Assembly (NCBI GenBank): GCA_002706335.1
Contig: PAKZ01000026.1
Span: 1-64,000 of the forward strand
Direction of reading: 5' to 3'
DNA: 64,000 nucleotides
Source of the DNA: Ahrensia sp.
GTDB taxonomy: Bacteria > Pseudomonadota > Alphaproteobacteria > Rhizobiales > Rhizobiaceae
The notes under the pieces are model-generated. The model did not search any database. It saw only the letters and a program-made list of their open reading frames with translations, and was not told where the DNA came from. The translations under genes and the position numbers were made by a program. Shown here one piece after another: positions 19,726 through 29,005 of this stretch (position 1 is its first letter; each line of letters opens with the position of its first letter).

Positions 19726-20178
19726 TTACTGCTGCAAGATCGACTTCACGACGCCCGAGGCCTTGGAAAAATCCATCTGGCCGGCAAAACGCTGCTTGAG
19801 TGTGGACATGCATTTGCCCACATCGCGCAGGCCTTCCGCGCCGGTCTCCTGAACAACATTCTGACAGGCCTGCTCGACTTCCGCCTCGCACATCTGCTTG
19901 GGCAGGAATTCGAGAATGACCGCAGATTCCGCGCGTTCCTGATCGGCAAGATCGAGACGGCCAGACTGCTCATAGGATTTCGCCGAGTCGCGACGCTGCT
20001 TGACCATCTTGGTCAGGATCTCGCCGATTTCCTCGTCGGAAACCGGATCCTTGCCGGCGGACCGGTTGGCAAGGTCGCGATCCTTTACCGCCGCCGATAT
20101 CAGGCGAAGCGTGCAGAGACGATAATTATCCTGTGATTTTTGAGCATCCTTCAGCGCAGCTTGAATCGCATCGCGCAT
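19726..20178 (-). CDS. GatB/YqeY domain protein
   Basis: This 150-residue protein is YqeY-like: MRDAIQAALKDAQKS, LRLISAAVKDRD, MVKQRRDSAKSYEQSGR and EFLPKQM. The domain resembles the tRNA-binding tail of the GatB amidotransferase subunit, but the free protein has no proven role. It is divergent from carA, with 276 bases between the starts. Confidence 0.9.
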   Translation of the reverse strand: MRDAIQAALKDAQKSQDNYRLCTLRLISAAVKDRDLANRSAGKDPVSDEEIGEILTKMVKQRRDSAKSYEQSGRLDLADQERAESAVILEFLPKQMCEAEVEQACQNVVQETGAEGLRDVGKCMSTLKQRFAGQMDFSKASGVVKSILQQ

Positions 20179-20454
20179 CGCAATAACTCCCCGATGGTGG
20201 ACGGACCATAGCGCCGTTCACAGCGCATGGCAAGAGCCGACCTCGTTGTTAACACGTTGATATCTCTCGACTTTCTTATCCACAGCCATAAAGTGAACAC
20301 AGCAGGGTCATAAAAAAGCCACGGACCGGAACGAACCACGAAACGCTTTCCAAGCGTGGTATTTCTGGCCATCCGCGGTGTTTTCAGCGCCCGCATATGG
20401 TGTTAAACGCCCGCAAAAGCAAGACGCCCCCCATTCACTGTTTCGAGACGCTTC

Positions 20455-21681
20455 ATGACCGAGCCCTTCGCCGACGCAACAAAGACTGCCGCCTGGACGG
20501 TGGAGAAACCCACCGCCATGCTGGTTCTGGCAGACGGAACGGTTCTGGAGGGAAAAGGTTTCGGCGCCACCGGTGCGGTGGAGGCGGAAGTCTGCTTCAA
20601 CACCGCGATCACCGGCTACCAGGAAATTCTGACCGACCCGTCCTATGCCGGACAGATCGTCACCTTCACCTTCCCGCATATCGGCAATATCGGCACCAAT
20701 GACGAGGATATCGAGGACCTGACCCCGGCACGGCGGGCCGGCGCTGTCGGTGCGATCTTCAAGGCCGACATCACGGACCCATCCAACTATCGCGCCGGCG
20801 GACATCTGGACGCGTGGCTCAAGGCGCGCGGCATCGTCGCGCTGTCCGGCATCGATACGCGCGCGCTGACCGCCTATATCCGCGAGCATGGCGTTCCGAA
20901 CGCCGTCATCGCCCACGACCCGGCCGGCAATTTCGACATCGAAGCGCTGAAGAAGCGCGCCGGCGGCTGGGGCGGCCTTGTCGGCCTCGACCTCGCCAAG
21001 GAGGTCACGTCCGGCCAGTCCTCGACATGGAACGAGACGCCCTGGGTCTGGGACGAGGGCTACGGCTCCCACACGGTCGGCGATGGCGACATCCATATTG
21101 TCGCGCTCGATTATGGCGTGAAGCGCAACATCCTGCGGCTGATGGCGGGTCTCGGCGCAAAGGTGACCGTGCTGCCGGCCACGGCGACGGCGGAAGACGT
21201 GCTGGCGCTCAAACCCGATGGCATCTTCCTGTCGAACGGCCCCGGCGATCCGGCGGCGACCGGCGAATACGCGGTGCCGACGATCAAGACCTTGCTGGAG
21301 AGCGGCATCCCGGTCTTTGGCATCTGTCTCGGCCACCAGATGCTGGCTCTGGCGCTCGGCGCCAAGACCGTGAAGATGCATCAGGGCCATCACGGCGCGA
21401 ACCACCCGGTCAAGGACCACACGACCGGCAAAGTGGAGATCGTGTCGATGAATCACGGTTTCGCGGTCGACGCCAAGACGCTGCCGCAGGGCGTGACCGA
21501 GACGCATGTCTCGCTTTTCGACGGTTCCAACTGCGGCCTGGCTGTCGACGGCAAACCGATCTTCTCGGTGCAGCACCATCCGGAAGCCTCGCCCGGCCCG
21601 CAGGACAGCCACTATCTCTTCAAGCGGTTCTTCAACCTGATCCGCGAGAAACGCGGCGAAGACGCGCTGGCCGAACGCTAA
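20455..21681 (+). CDS. carA: Carbamoyl-phosphate synthase small subunit
   Basis: This 408-residue glutaminase subunit supplies ammonia to CarB for carbamoyl phosphate (arginine and pyrimidine synthesis). The N-terminal small-subunit domain (ADGTVLEGKGFGA, NTAITGYQEILTDPSY) is followed by a class-I glutamine amidotransferase domain with the nucleophile elbow GICLGHQM and the His/Glu pair in VQHHPEASPGP. It is unlinked from carB, which lies 10 kb downstream, as is usual in rhizobia. The 276-base upstream gap holds a small hairpin (ACGCTT/AAGCGT, 20343-20357) of unknown meaning. Confidence 0.97.
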   Translation: MTEPFADATKTAAWTVEKPTAMLVLADGTVLEGKGFGATGAVEAEVCFNTAITGYQEILTDPSYAGQIVTFTFPHIGNIGTNDEDIEDLTPARRAGAVGAIFKADITDPSNYRAGGHLDAWLKARGIVALSGIDTRALTAYIREHGVPNAVIAHDPAGNFDIEALKKRAGGWGGLVGLDLAKEVTSGQSSTWNETPWVWDEGYGSHTVGDGDIHIVALDYGVKRNILRLMAGLGAKVTVLPATATAEDVLALKPDGIFLSNGPGDPAATGEYAVPTIKTLLESGIPVFGICLGHQMLALALGAKTVKMHQGHHGANHPVKDHTTGKVEIVSMNHGFAVDAKTLPQGVTETHVSLFDGSNCGLAVDGKPIFSVQHHPEASPGPQDSHYLFKRFFNLIREKRGEDALAER

Positions 21682-21689
21682 CCACTCGC

Positions 21690-22331
21690 TCAGCCGTCCG
21701 CGGCGGCGAAGTGCGCCAACTGGTCCGCGTGGGCCTTGCGAAATGCCGGACGAGCGGTCGCGCGGGCGACATAGGCGCGGCATTTCGGATAGGCGGCAAG
21801 CTCCTCGAAGCGGTCAACAAGTCGCAGGACGTCCGACATTGCTATATCGGCAACGGAGAAATCGCCGACAAGCCATTCAGTTTTTGCCAGCACAGTGTCC
21901 ATGTGCTTCAGCCGTCCGTGCAGAAAACCGTTCAACTGCCTCCATCCTTGCGAGTCCGGCTCTTCGTTCGCAAAGCGAAAGAGCGTCCACGGCACGACAG
22001 GCATCTCGACAGAATTGAGCGCGGCGAAGAGCCACTGAGTGACTTGTGCGCGCTGTGACGGATCTGCCGGCATAAGTGCTTCGCTTCGGGTGCCGAGGTA
22101 ATGCAGGATTGCACCGCTCTCGAAGATCGTCATGTCGCCGTGGGTCAGCCACGGCACCTGACCGAATGGCTGATGGGCGAAATGTTCTTCGGTCTTCTGG
22201 CGAAGTGGGGTCGATTCCACACGGTAGGGCAAACCGGCCTCCTCCAGCGCCCATCGAACCCGAAGGTCCCTAACATAGCCTCGCGGCAATTCCGGCACCC
22301 AATCCAGGGTGTGTATAACGATTTCGTCCAT
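21690..22331 (-). CDS. Glutathione S-transferase family protein
   Basis: This 213-residue protein has a thioredoxin-like N-terminal domain with the glutathione-binding pieces FGQVPWLTHGDMTIFESGAIL, and an all-helical C-terminal domain with WLVGDFSVADIAMSDVL. It is likely cytosolic, conjugating glutathione to electrophiles; the substrate is unknown. ATG at 22331 is chosen because the thioredoxin fold begins a few residues later; the upstream in-frame ATGs give an unrelated leader. It converges with carA. Confidence 0.88.
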   Translation of the reverse strand: MDEIVIHTLDWVPELPRGYVRDLRVRWALEEAGLPYRVESTPLRQKTEEHFAHQPFGQVPWLTHGDMTIFESGAILHYLGTRSEALMPADPSQRAQVTQWLFAALNSVEMPVVPWTLFRFANEEPDSQGWRQLNGFLHGRLKHMDTVLAKTEWLVGDFSVADIAMSDVLRLVDRFEELAAYPKCRAYVARATARPAFRKAHADQLAHFAAADG

Positions 22332-22494
22332 CGAGATTCCCGAGCCAGAGTATGGGCAGGCGATCGCGTCATACGAATTCCCCCACTTCATGTTGATATC
22401 AACGTAAATTATCCTGGTCAACGGAAAGGCGTCGAATCGCCAATCTGCTGTCGGCTGCACTTCCCAATGCGGCGAGATGCATTAATCTCGGATC

Positions 22495-23814
22495 ATGGAA
22501 AGCTACGACATCACCGAATGGGGCCAGCGGCTGGGGGATTTGCTCCGCTTTCTGCAGGGCTATGTCGCGCAGCCCTGGACGCTCTATCAGTTCCTGATCA
22601 TCGTCGCCTGTTTCGGCGTCGCTTACTTGCTGTCGCTGAAGATCGAACCGGCCCTCGAAGAACGGGCGCGGCTGATCAAGGGCAATCCGGGGCTGCTTCG
22701 CGTCATCATCGCCTTCATGCGGCGCACCGAATGGGTGATGTTCCTGATTTTCCTTGCGGTCGCCCGGGAGGCGATCCTGATGATGACATGGCCCAGCCGC
22801 AGCTACATGCTGTCGCTGGCGCTGGTGCTCGGCTTCACATGGCTTGCCGCGTCTGTGCTGACACGGATCATCCGCAGCCGCTCGCTGGCCCGCTTCGTGG
22901 CCTTCTGCATCTTTGTCTATGTCGCTGTCGGCGTGCTCGATGTACGCGACGAGGCGCAGACCTTCCTGGACGGGCTGGCCGTCAATCTGGGCGATTTCCG
23001 GCTGTCGGCGCTGTTCGTGATCCGCGCGATCACGGTCACCACTGTGCTCCTCTGGGTCGCGCATATCGCCGGAAGCTTCTTCGCCAGCCGCATCTCCGCC
23101 TCGTCGGATTTGTCGCCCTCTTTCAAGGTGCTGGCAGGCAAGGTGGTGAGTATCACGCTCACCGTGCTGGCGGGGCTGATCGCGCTCAACGCCATCGGCG
23201 TCGACCTGACCGCGCTGACGGTTTTTTCCGGCGCGGTCGGCGTCGGGCTCGGGTTCGGCCTACAGAAGGTGGTGTCGAACTTCATCTCCGGCGTGATCAT
23301 CCTTGCCGACAAGTCGATCAAACCGGGCGACACGATCGAACTCGGCGACACGTTCGGCTGGATCCGCGAATTGCGCGCCCGCTTCGTCTCGGTGATCACC
23401 CGCGACGGGCGCGAATATCTGATCCCGAACGAGGATCTGATCACGCAGCAGGTGATCAACTGGTCATTCTCCGACAAGTTTGTCCGCCTCGACGTCGATT
23501 TCGGCGTTTCCTATGACAGCGACCCGCATGAGGTTATCCGCATCGCCATCGAGGCCGCACAGACAGTGGAGCGCGTGGTGGACAACAAGAAGCCGGTCTG
23601 CTGGATGACCGCCTTCGGATCCTCGTCGATCGATTTCAAGCTGCGCTTCTGGATCACCGATCCTCAAGGCGGGCTGACCAATATTCGCGGCCAGGTGCTG
23701 CTGGCGCTGTGGGACGCCTTCAAGGCGGCCGGCATCAACATTCCCTTCCCGCATCGCGAAGTCATCATGCGTACACCGGTGGAGGTGGTGCAGAAGGCTC
23801 CGCCGAAGGACTAG
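22495..23814 (+). CDS. Mechanosensitive channel, MscS family
   Basis: This 439-residue inner-membrane protein has five or six hydrophobic segments. The MscS core follows: the pore helix (VFSGAVGVGLGFGLQKVVSNFISG), the beta domain (DKSIKPGDTIELGDTFGWI) and the C-terminal domain with YLIPNEDLITQQVINWS. It is longer than MscS and has extra N-terminal helices, like several rhizobial homologues. It opens under membrane tension to release solutes on osmotic downshock. Confidence 0.92.
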   Translation: MESYDITEWGQRLGDLLRFLQGYVAQPWTLYQFLIIVACFGVAYLLSLKIEPALEERARLIKGNPGLLRVIIAFMRRTEWVMFLIFLAVAREAILMMTWPSRSYMLSLALVLGFTWLAASVLTRIIRSRSLARFVAFCIFVYVAVGVLDVRDEAQTFLDGLAVNLGDFRLSALFVIRAITVTTVLLWVAHIAGSFFASRISASSDLSPSFKVLAGKVVSITLTVLAGLIALNAIGVDLTALTVFSGAVGVGLGFGLQKVVSNFISGVIILADKSIKPGDTIELGDTFGWIRELRARFVSVITRDGREYLIPNEDLITQQVINWSFSDKFVRLDVDFGVSYDSDPHEVIRIAIEAAQTVERVVDNKKPVCWMTAFGSSSIDFKLRFWITDPQGGLTNIRGQVLLALWDAFKAAGINIPFPHREVIMRTPVEVVQKAPPKD

Positions 23815-23906
23815 CGGCGCCGGACATCGCGACCGTGGCGACGCGATCATACTGACAGGTTCAGACAGGGCGGGGTGCTACGTGTTCCGAAACAAGGAGC
23901 ACGATC

Positions 23907-24278
23907 ATGCAGGCACCAAATCTCTTCCTTCTCTATGTGGAAAACCCCGAAAAGAGCGCGGCATTCTACGAAACGCTGTTCGAGACCGCGCCGACTTCCG
24001 TCTTCCCGAGCTACGCCGCCTTCGAGTTCGAAAACGGGACGAGCCTCGGCCTTTGGTCGACCGGAGCCCGGGATTTCGTGTCCGGCGGCTCGGGACACCG
24101 CAGCGAGATCGCCTTCATGGTTCCCGCCGAAGACGACGTGCGATCACTGCACGACCGCTGGTCGGAGGCGGGAGTAGCGATCGAGCAGGCGTTACACGAC
24201 GCGGTCTTCGGCCTGACCTTCGTCGCCATCGATCCGGACGAGCACCGCATTCGCGTCTGCATGCCGGACAAGGTCTGA
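23907..24278 (+). CDS. VOC/glyoxalase superfamily protein
   Basis: This 123-residue protein is made of two beta-alpha-beta-beta-beta halves of the vicinal-oxygen-chelate fold: LFLLYVENPEKSAAFYETLF and AFMVPAEDDVRSLHDRW, with the C-terminal AIDPDEHRIRVCMP. Such proteins act as dioxygenases, isomerases or antibiotic-binding proteins. The metal ligands are not obvious and no specific activity can be assigned. AAGGAG precedes the start. Confidence 0.85.
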   Translation: MQAPNLFLLYVENPEKSAAFYETLFETAPTSVFPSYAAFEFENGTSLGLWSTGARDFVSGGSGHRSEIAFMVPAEDDVRSLHDRWSEAGVAIEQALHDAVFGLTFVAIDPDEHRIRVCMPDKV

Positions 24279-24307
24279 CAGACCGTCGGGCCTTTATCGC
24301 TGGAAAT

Positions 24308-24934
24308 TCATCGCCGGATATGGCGGCCGTCATCGACGGTCGGGCCGTCCGGATCGGGCAGCACTTCCGGCGCGCCGCCGATCATCTCGCCGGCATAGGC
24401 CGCCCTGCCCTGTCGCGTGGCGGGGACGCCACGGCGTCGGGCGGCGCCAGCCGTGCCACGGCCGGCCATGCGCCCGCCCTGCGCCAGAAGCGCGGCCGCG
24501 AGGAAGCCGAATACGGCCCAGATCGCGCCCGTCGCCGTCAACGGCACGCCGGGCCTGAATTCCTGCCATGCGCCATGGACAAGCGTCGGGTCACTTTCGC
24601 CGATCAGCGCGGCAGGCCGAGCGAAATCCGGCCATGTCTCGAAGCGGGCGGCCTGGCGCTGCAGGCTCTCATAGCGGTGAATCGTCCTGCCGATCGACAT
24701 GCCGCGCTCGCGCAGGAAAGCGTCGGCCGAGGCCCGGTAGCGGTTCAGCGCTTCCTGCCGCGACAGGTCGCTGCGGGTGGCATCGGCGTCGAAGTCCTCG
24801 ACGATGGTGCGCAGCTCCTGCAGGGCACCGCCGAGGCGCTGGCGATATTGCTGGGTGAATTCCGGCGCCTGCGACGAGACAGCGCCGCCGACGATGCCGG
24901 CCGCGACAACGAGCGTGCGTGCGATCATGACCAT
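24308..24934 (-). CDS. DUF2937 family membrane protein
   Basis: This 208-residue protein has the DUF2937 pattern: an N-terminal hydrophobic segment, then APEFTQQYRQRLGGALQELRTIVEDFD, a helical middle, and WQEFRPGVPLTATGAIWAVFGFLAA as a second membrane segment near residue 150. The C-terminal tail is basic. ATG at 24934 follows GGGAGG at ideal distance. Function is unknown; it is probably anchored in the inner membrane with a periplasmic helical loop. It is divergent from the aldo/keto reductase gene. Confidence 0.8.
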   Translation of the reverse strand: MVMIARTLVVAAGIVGGAVSSQAPEFTQQYRQRLGGALQELRTIVEDFDADATRSDLSRQEALNRYRASADAFLRERGMSIGRTIHRYESLQRQAARFETWPDFARPAALIGESDPTLVHGAWQEFRPGVPLTATGAIWAVFGFLAAALLAQGGRMAGRGTAGAARRRGVPATRQGRAAYAGEMIGGAPEVLPDPDGPTVDDGRHIRR

Positions 24935-25043
24935 CTCATCCTCCCTCGCCCTCATATTAGCACAGCGCTGTGAAAATAATGCGCGGAACCATTGCCGGTT
25001 GCGCCGGCGGCGGAGATGATCGGCCAATCGCGGAGGAACTTCG

Positions 25044-26039
25044 ATGAAAACGGTCAAACTTGGACGCAGGGGCCCGGTCGTCTCGCGCTTCGGGCTGGGC
25101 TGCATGGCGATGTCGGGCACTTACGGGCCGGCCGACCATGCCGAGAGCATCGCGACGATCCACGCAGCGCTCGACGCTGGCGTGACGCTGATCGACACGG
25201 GCGATTTCTACGGCATGGGTTCGAACGAATTGCTGATCGGCGAAGCGCTGAAAGGGCGCGACCGCGACAGTTTCCAGGTCAGCGTGAAGTTCGGCGCGAT
25301 GCGCGGGCCGGATGCTTCCTGGAACGGCTATGACGCGCGGCCGGCGGCGCTGAAGAACTTCCTCGCCTACACGCTGACGCGGCTCGGACTCGACCATATC
25401 GACATCTATCGCCCCGCGAGGCTCGACCCGAATGTGCCGATCGAGGAGACGGTCGGCGCGATCAAGGACATGATCGACGCCGGTTACGTGCGCCATGTCG
25501 GGCTGTCGGAAGTGGGCTCCGAGACGATCCGCAAGGCCGCGCTGGAGGCGCCGATCAGCGACCTGCAGATCGAATACTCGCTGATGTCGCGCGGCATCGA
25601 AGACGACATCCTGCCGATCTGCCGCGTGCTGGGCATCGGCGTCACCGCCTATGGCGTGCTGTCGCGCGGCATGCTCGGCGGAGGCTGGAAAGCGGGCACG
25701 GAAAAGCGCAAGGGCGACATTCGCGGGCGGATGCCGCGCTACGACGCGGGCAATGAGGAAAAGAACCTCACTCTGGTCGACGCGCTGACGAAAGTGGCCA
25801 AGGACAAGGGGATGACGACGGCGCAGACGGCGTTTGCCTGGGTCGCCGCGCAGGGCGACGACATCGTGCCACTCATCGGATCGCGCACCCGCGAGCAGCT
25901 TGCCGACATTCTGGGCGCGGGAGAAGCGACGCTGTCGGTCGCGGATCTCGACGCGATCGAGGCGGCGGTACCGAGGAACTCGGCAGCGGGCGCGCGCTAC
26001 AACGCGCCGCAGATGGCGATGCTCGACAGCGAGAAATAG
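25044..26039 (+). CDS. Aldo/keto reductase
   Basis: This 331-residue NAD(P)H-dependent reductase has a TIM-barrel core with LIDTGDFYG (Asp51/Asp54 and Tyr56) and VKFG (Lys82). The fourth catalytic residue, usually His in YQxHR, is replaced by IYRPARLDP around residues 121-129, a variant I recall from part of the family. The coenzyme site near the C-terminus has PLIGSRTREQL. It probably reduces an unknown carbonyl in the cytosol. Confidence 0.92.
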   Translation: MKTVKLGRRGPVVSRFGLGCMAMSGTYGPADHAESIATIHAALDAGVTLIDTGDFYGMGSNELLIGEALKGRDRDSFQVSVKFGAMRGPDASWNGYDARPAALKNFLAYTLTRLGLDHIDIYRPARLDPNVPIEETVGAIKDMIDAGYVRHVGLSEVGSETIRKAALEAPISDLQIEYSLMSRGIEDDILPICRVLGIGVTAYGVLSRGMLGGGWKAGTEKRKGDIRGRMPRYDAGNEEKNLTLVDALTKVAKDKGMTTAQTAFAWVAAQGDDIVPLIGSRTREQLADILGAGEATLSVADLDAIEAAVPRNSAAGARYNAPQMAMLDSEK

Positions 26040-26708
26040 CTACGATGCCGGGATTTCGTCGGCCGCCGCCTCGCCCTTCGGGCTCAGTTTGTAGATTCCG
26101 CGCTCGACGCGTTCGAACCAGCCATAGTGGTCGTCGGCCATGATGGCGCGGGCGCGGGCGACGGCGGTCGCCTTTGCAATGTCGGAGGCCTTGGCCGGAC
26201 CGATCTCGCGCAGATGCGCAGCGATACGCATCGCGTCCTGACGATAGGCCGTGACGATGGTCGCGCGGTTCATGCCGCCCTGGTTGGGATCGCCGACGCG
26301 GCGGGCGAATTCGCGCAGCAGGCGGGCCGACTTCGCCTTGTTTCTGCGCGGCACATAGGGGCCGGGGTCGAGATGGATTTCGGTGAAGCCATCCTCGAGG
26401 CGAACCGTGATCAGGCCGAGGCCGAGACGGCGGCAGAGCTTCAGATTGGATTTTAGCGACGACAGGAAAAGCCTGCCCTTGCCGCGCGGCACGGCGACAT
26501 AGACCGTGTCGGCAATGGCGAGCCGGTCGATCGCCTGATGGAAGAGCGAGAGGGAAAATCCGGCTTTCAGTTCGACGATGACCGGCGGCTCGTCGCCGCG
26601 CATGGCGACGACATCGGCGGCGCCGATCTCCGATTTCACCTCATAGCCCTGATCTTCGAGCAGCTTCTTGACCGGGGGATAGAGGTCGGTCTCCTTCGGC
26701 TTTGCCAC
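26040..26708 (-). CDS. DUF2161 protein, PD-(D/E)XK-like
   Basis: This 222-residue protein starts with a nuclease-like fold carrying ETDLYPPVKKLLE, GAADVVAMRGDEPPVIVELKAGFS (a D...ExK signature) and LFHQAIDRL, as in DUF2161, a predicted PD-(D/E)XK phosphodiesterase family. The C-terminal half (RVGDPNQGG; a winged-helix-like tail GWFERVERGIYKLSPKG) may bind DNA. Real activity is unproven. It lies 9 bases after the zinc-peptidase gene on the same strand, so they form an operon. Confidence 0.8.
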   Translation of the reverse strand: MAKPKETDLYPPVKKLLEDQGYEVKSEIGAADVVAMRGDEPPVIVELKAGFSLSLFHQAIDRLAIADTVYVAVPRGKGRLFLSSLKSNLKLCRRLGLGLITVRLEDGFTEIHLDPGPYVPRRNKAKSARLLREFARRVGDPNQGGMNRATIVTAYRQDAMRIAAHLREIGPAKASDIAKATAVARARAIMADDHYGWFERVERGIYKLSPKGEAAADEIPAS

Positions 26709-26717
26709 TGTCCGGGA

Positions 26718-27647
26718 TCAGACCGGATTGTTGAAGGTATCGCAGTCGCTCAGCTTGCCCGACTCAAAGCCGCGGTTGAACCACTCGCGGCGCTGCGCGG
26801 AGGTGCCGTGGTTGAAGCTTTCCGGCACGACATAGCCCTGTGTGCGGCGCTGGATGGCGTCATCGCCGATCTGCGTCGCCGCGTTCAGCGCCTCCTGGAG
26901 GTCTCCGGTTTCGAGCAGGCCCTTCTGCGCCGTGTAATGACCCCAGATGCCGGCGAAACAGTCTGCCTGCAACTCGACCCGCACGGACATGGCGTTGGCC
27001 TCGGCCTGGCTCATGGTGCGCCGCATCTTGTTGAATTGCGGCAGCACGCCGATGATGTTCTGCACGTGATGGCCGACCTCATGGGCGACGACATAGGCCT
27101 GGGCGAAATCGCCCGACGCCTTGAAGCGGCGCGCCAGCTCATCGAAGAACGAGACATCGAGATAGAGCCTGGAATCGTTCGGGCAGTAGAACGGGCCGGA
27201 GGCGGCGCTGGCGAAACCGCAGGCCGACGACACCTGGCTTTCGAACAGGACGAGGACCGGTTCGGGATAGGTCTTGCCATTCGCCTCGAAGATGCCGCCC
27301 CAGACATCCTCGGTCTCGGCGAGGACGGTGGCGACGAATTGCGTCGTCTCGTCGTTGCGGGTCGTGCCGGTGGGCGCACTGGTTTGTGTCTGCGGCATGC
27401 CCTGGCCGAAGGGATCGGAGCCGCCGCCCGCGAGAATCTCCAGCGGATCGATGCCGCAGGAGCGCAGCGCGAAGAACAGGATGACGAGGATGACGATCGT
27501 GCCGATGCCTCCACCGCCGGCGCGCACGGTGCGGCCGCCGGAGGGAATGCGCACACGCGGGCGTGTGGAGTAACCGGAGGTGCGGCGGGAGCGGGTTCCG
27601 CGCATGTCCTGGATGTTCGAACTCTGCCGTCGGCCTTCCCAGCGCAT
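26718..27647 (-). CDS. Neutral zinc metallopeptidase (YpfJ-like)
   Basis: This 309-residue protein has the putative neutral zinc metallopeptidase fold (PF04228). It has an N-terminal MRWEGRRQSSNIQDMRG, one membrane segment (about 47-63, IGTIVILVILFFALRSC) and the zinc site VVAHEVGHHVQ. ELQADCFAGIWGHY supplies the third ligand region. It is probably anchored in the inner membrane with the catalytic part outside. AAGGAG precedes the start. The physiological substrate is unknown. Confidence 0.9.
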   Translation of the reverse strand: MRWEGRRQSSNIQDMRGTRSRRTSGYSTRPRVRIPSGGRTVRAGGGGIGTIVILVILFFALRSCGIDPLEILAGGGSDPFGQGMPQTQTSAPTGTTRNDETTQFVATVLAETEDVWGGIFEANGKTYPEPVLVLFESQVSSACGFASAASGPFYCPNDSRLYLDVSFFDELARRFKASGDFAQAYVVAHEVGHHVQNIIGVLPQFNKMRRTMSQAEANAMSVRVELQADCFAGIWGHYTAQKGLLETGDLQEALNAATQIGDDAIQRRTQGYVVPESFNHGTSAQRREWFNRGFESGKLSDCDTFNNPV

Positions 27648-27725
27648 ATGCTGTCTCCTTACGCTCGAAATCCATCAATGGCGCAGGATTGATAAAGCTT
27701 CAAGACGCGGAAGGTTGCACGCGGC

Positions 27726-28898
27726 TCAGCCCGGGGCGAGACCGGGCACTGGACGCCTGTCGAGCACAAGGACTGCAATCGTGACGACAAGCAGCGCCGA
27801 GGCGATGAAAGCGAGCCAGGAAACCGACAAGAAGGCCATGACCTGCGCGCCGATCAGGCTGCCGCTGGCGATACCGAAATACATGGCGGAGACGTTCAGC
27901 GGCATGGTCAGGTGCGCGAGTTCAGGCGCGAGCGCGACGAGCCGGCTCGCCTGGGCGGGCGGGAAGGCCCAGCCGACGATACCCCAAGGGAACATCAGCG
28001 CCAGCAGGACCGGTCCGGCGATATGGTCCGGTGCGAACGCGACCAGAAATGCAATCACCAGTGACAGGACGAGACCGCCCGAAAGCGAGAGCAACACGAC
28101 ACGGCTCGGCCCGAGACGGTCGGCAAGGCGGCCCGAGATCGTGTTGCCGAAGACCGCGCCGACGCCAAAGACGAGCAACAAAGCCGGCACGGCGTTCTTG
28201 GAAAGACCGGCCCCCTCTATGGCGAGCGGCGCCAGATAGGCGATCAATGTGAAACCGCCGGCCAGATAGAGGAATGTAACGGACAGGGCATGGAAAACAC
28301 CCGGGCGGGTGATGACAAGGATGCGCTCTCCCAGGGAAAGACGCACTCCCTCGATGTCGCGCGGCAGCCTCAGCCAAAGGATAGCGAGGCAGAATATCGC
28401 GACCACGCCGATGAAAAGGAAGGTGAAGCGCCAACCGACAAGGTTGCCGATCAACGCGCCCAGCGGTGCACCGAAGGCCACGGCCAGCGTGGTGCCTGTC
28501 AAAACGGTTGAGACCGCCCTCGCGCGATGCTCCGGCGCCGACAGCGCGATCGCGGTCGACTGCGCAGTGGAGGCGAAAAGGCCGGTAAAGGCCCCCATTA
28601 CGATCTGCGCGGCCAGCAGCGCCGCGTAGGAGCCGGCCAAGGCGGCGCCGAGATTGGCAATGATAAACACGGACAGCGCGCCGGCGATGACCGTCCGGCG
28701 ATCCACGCTTCCGGTGAGCGTCGATAATATCGGCGTGCCGATGGCGTAGGACAGTGAGAAAACGGTCATCAGCAGCCCCGCGCGCGCAAGCGAAACACCG
28801 ACCGATTCGGAGATTAGCGGCAACAGGCCGGCGAAAACAAACGCCACGGTGGAGGTCGCAAACGCACCGATTGCGAGCCAGATCAGACGGCGATCCAT
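27726..28898 (-). CDS. MFS efflux transporter
   Basis: This 390-residue major-facilitator protein has 12 predicted membrane helices, with LTGSVDRRTV as the loop 2-3 motif and RLADRLGPSRVVLLS between helices 8 and 9. It resembles arabinose-efflux/YdhP-type drug exporters. ATG at 28898 follows GAAGG; ATG at 28922 has no ribosome-binding site. It is divergent from an ArsR-family gene, with an operator-like dyad in between, so that regulator probably represses it. Confidence 0.88.
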   Translation of the reverse strand: MDRRLIWLAIGAFATSTVAFVFAGLLPLISESVGVSLARAGLLMTVFSLSYAIGTPILSTLTGSVDRRTVIAGALSVFIIANLGAALAGSYAALLAAQIVMGAFTGLFASTAQSTAIALSAPEHRARAVSTVLTGTTLAVAFGAPLGALIGNLVGWRFTFLFIGVVAIFCLAILWLRLPRDIEGVRLSLGERILVITRPGVFHALSVTFLYLAGGFTLIAYLAPLAIEGAGLSKNAVPALLLVFGVGAVFGNTISGRLADRLGPSRVVLLSLSGGLVLSLVIAFLVAFAPDHIAGPVLLALMFPWGIVGWAFPPAQASRLVALAPELAHLTMPLNVSAMYFGIASGSLIGAQVMAFLSVSWLAFIASALLVVTIAVLVLDRRPVPGLAPG

Positions 28899-28923
28899 GG
28901 GGAGCCTTCTTTGGAAATTCATT

Positions 28924-28949
28924 GTTCAATAGTTCTTGAACTTTTGAAC
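28924..28949. promoter_or_regulatory. Candidate ArsR-family operator
   Basis: The divergent gap between the MFS and ArsR genes contains the perfect dyad GTTCAA-TAGTTC-TTGAAC (28924-28941), an overlapping AGTTC-TT-GAACT, and a third half-site TTGAAC (28944-28949). ArsR/SmtB operators are typically TTCAA-N6-TTGAA, which this matches. Confidence 0.6.
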
Positions 28950-29005
28950 CTGTTACGGCACACTGTCAATCGCCATTTCTCTCGGGAGGAGAAACCGAAC
29001 AGGCC

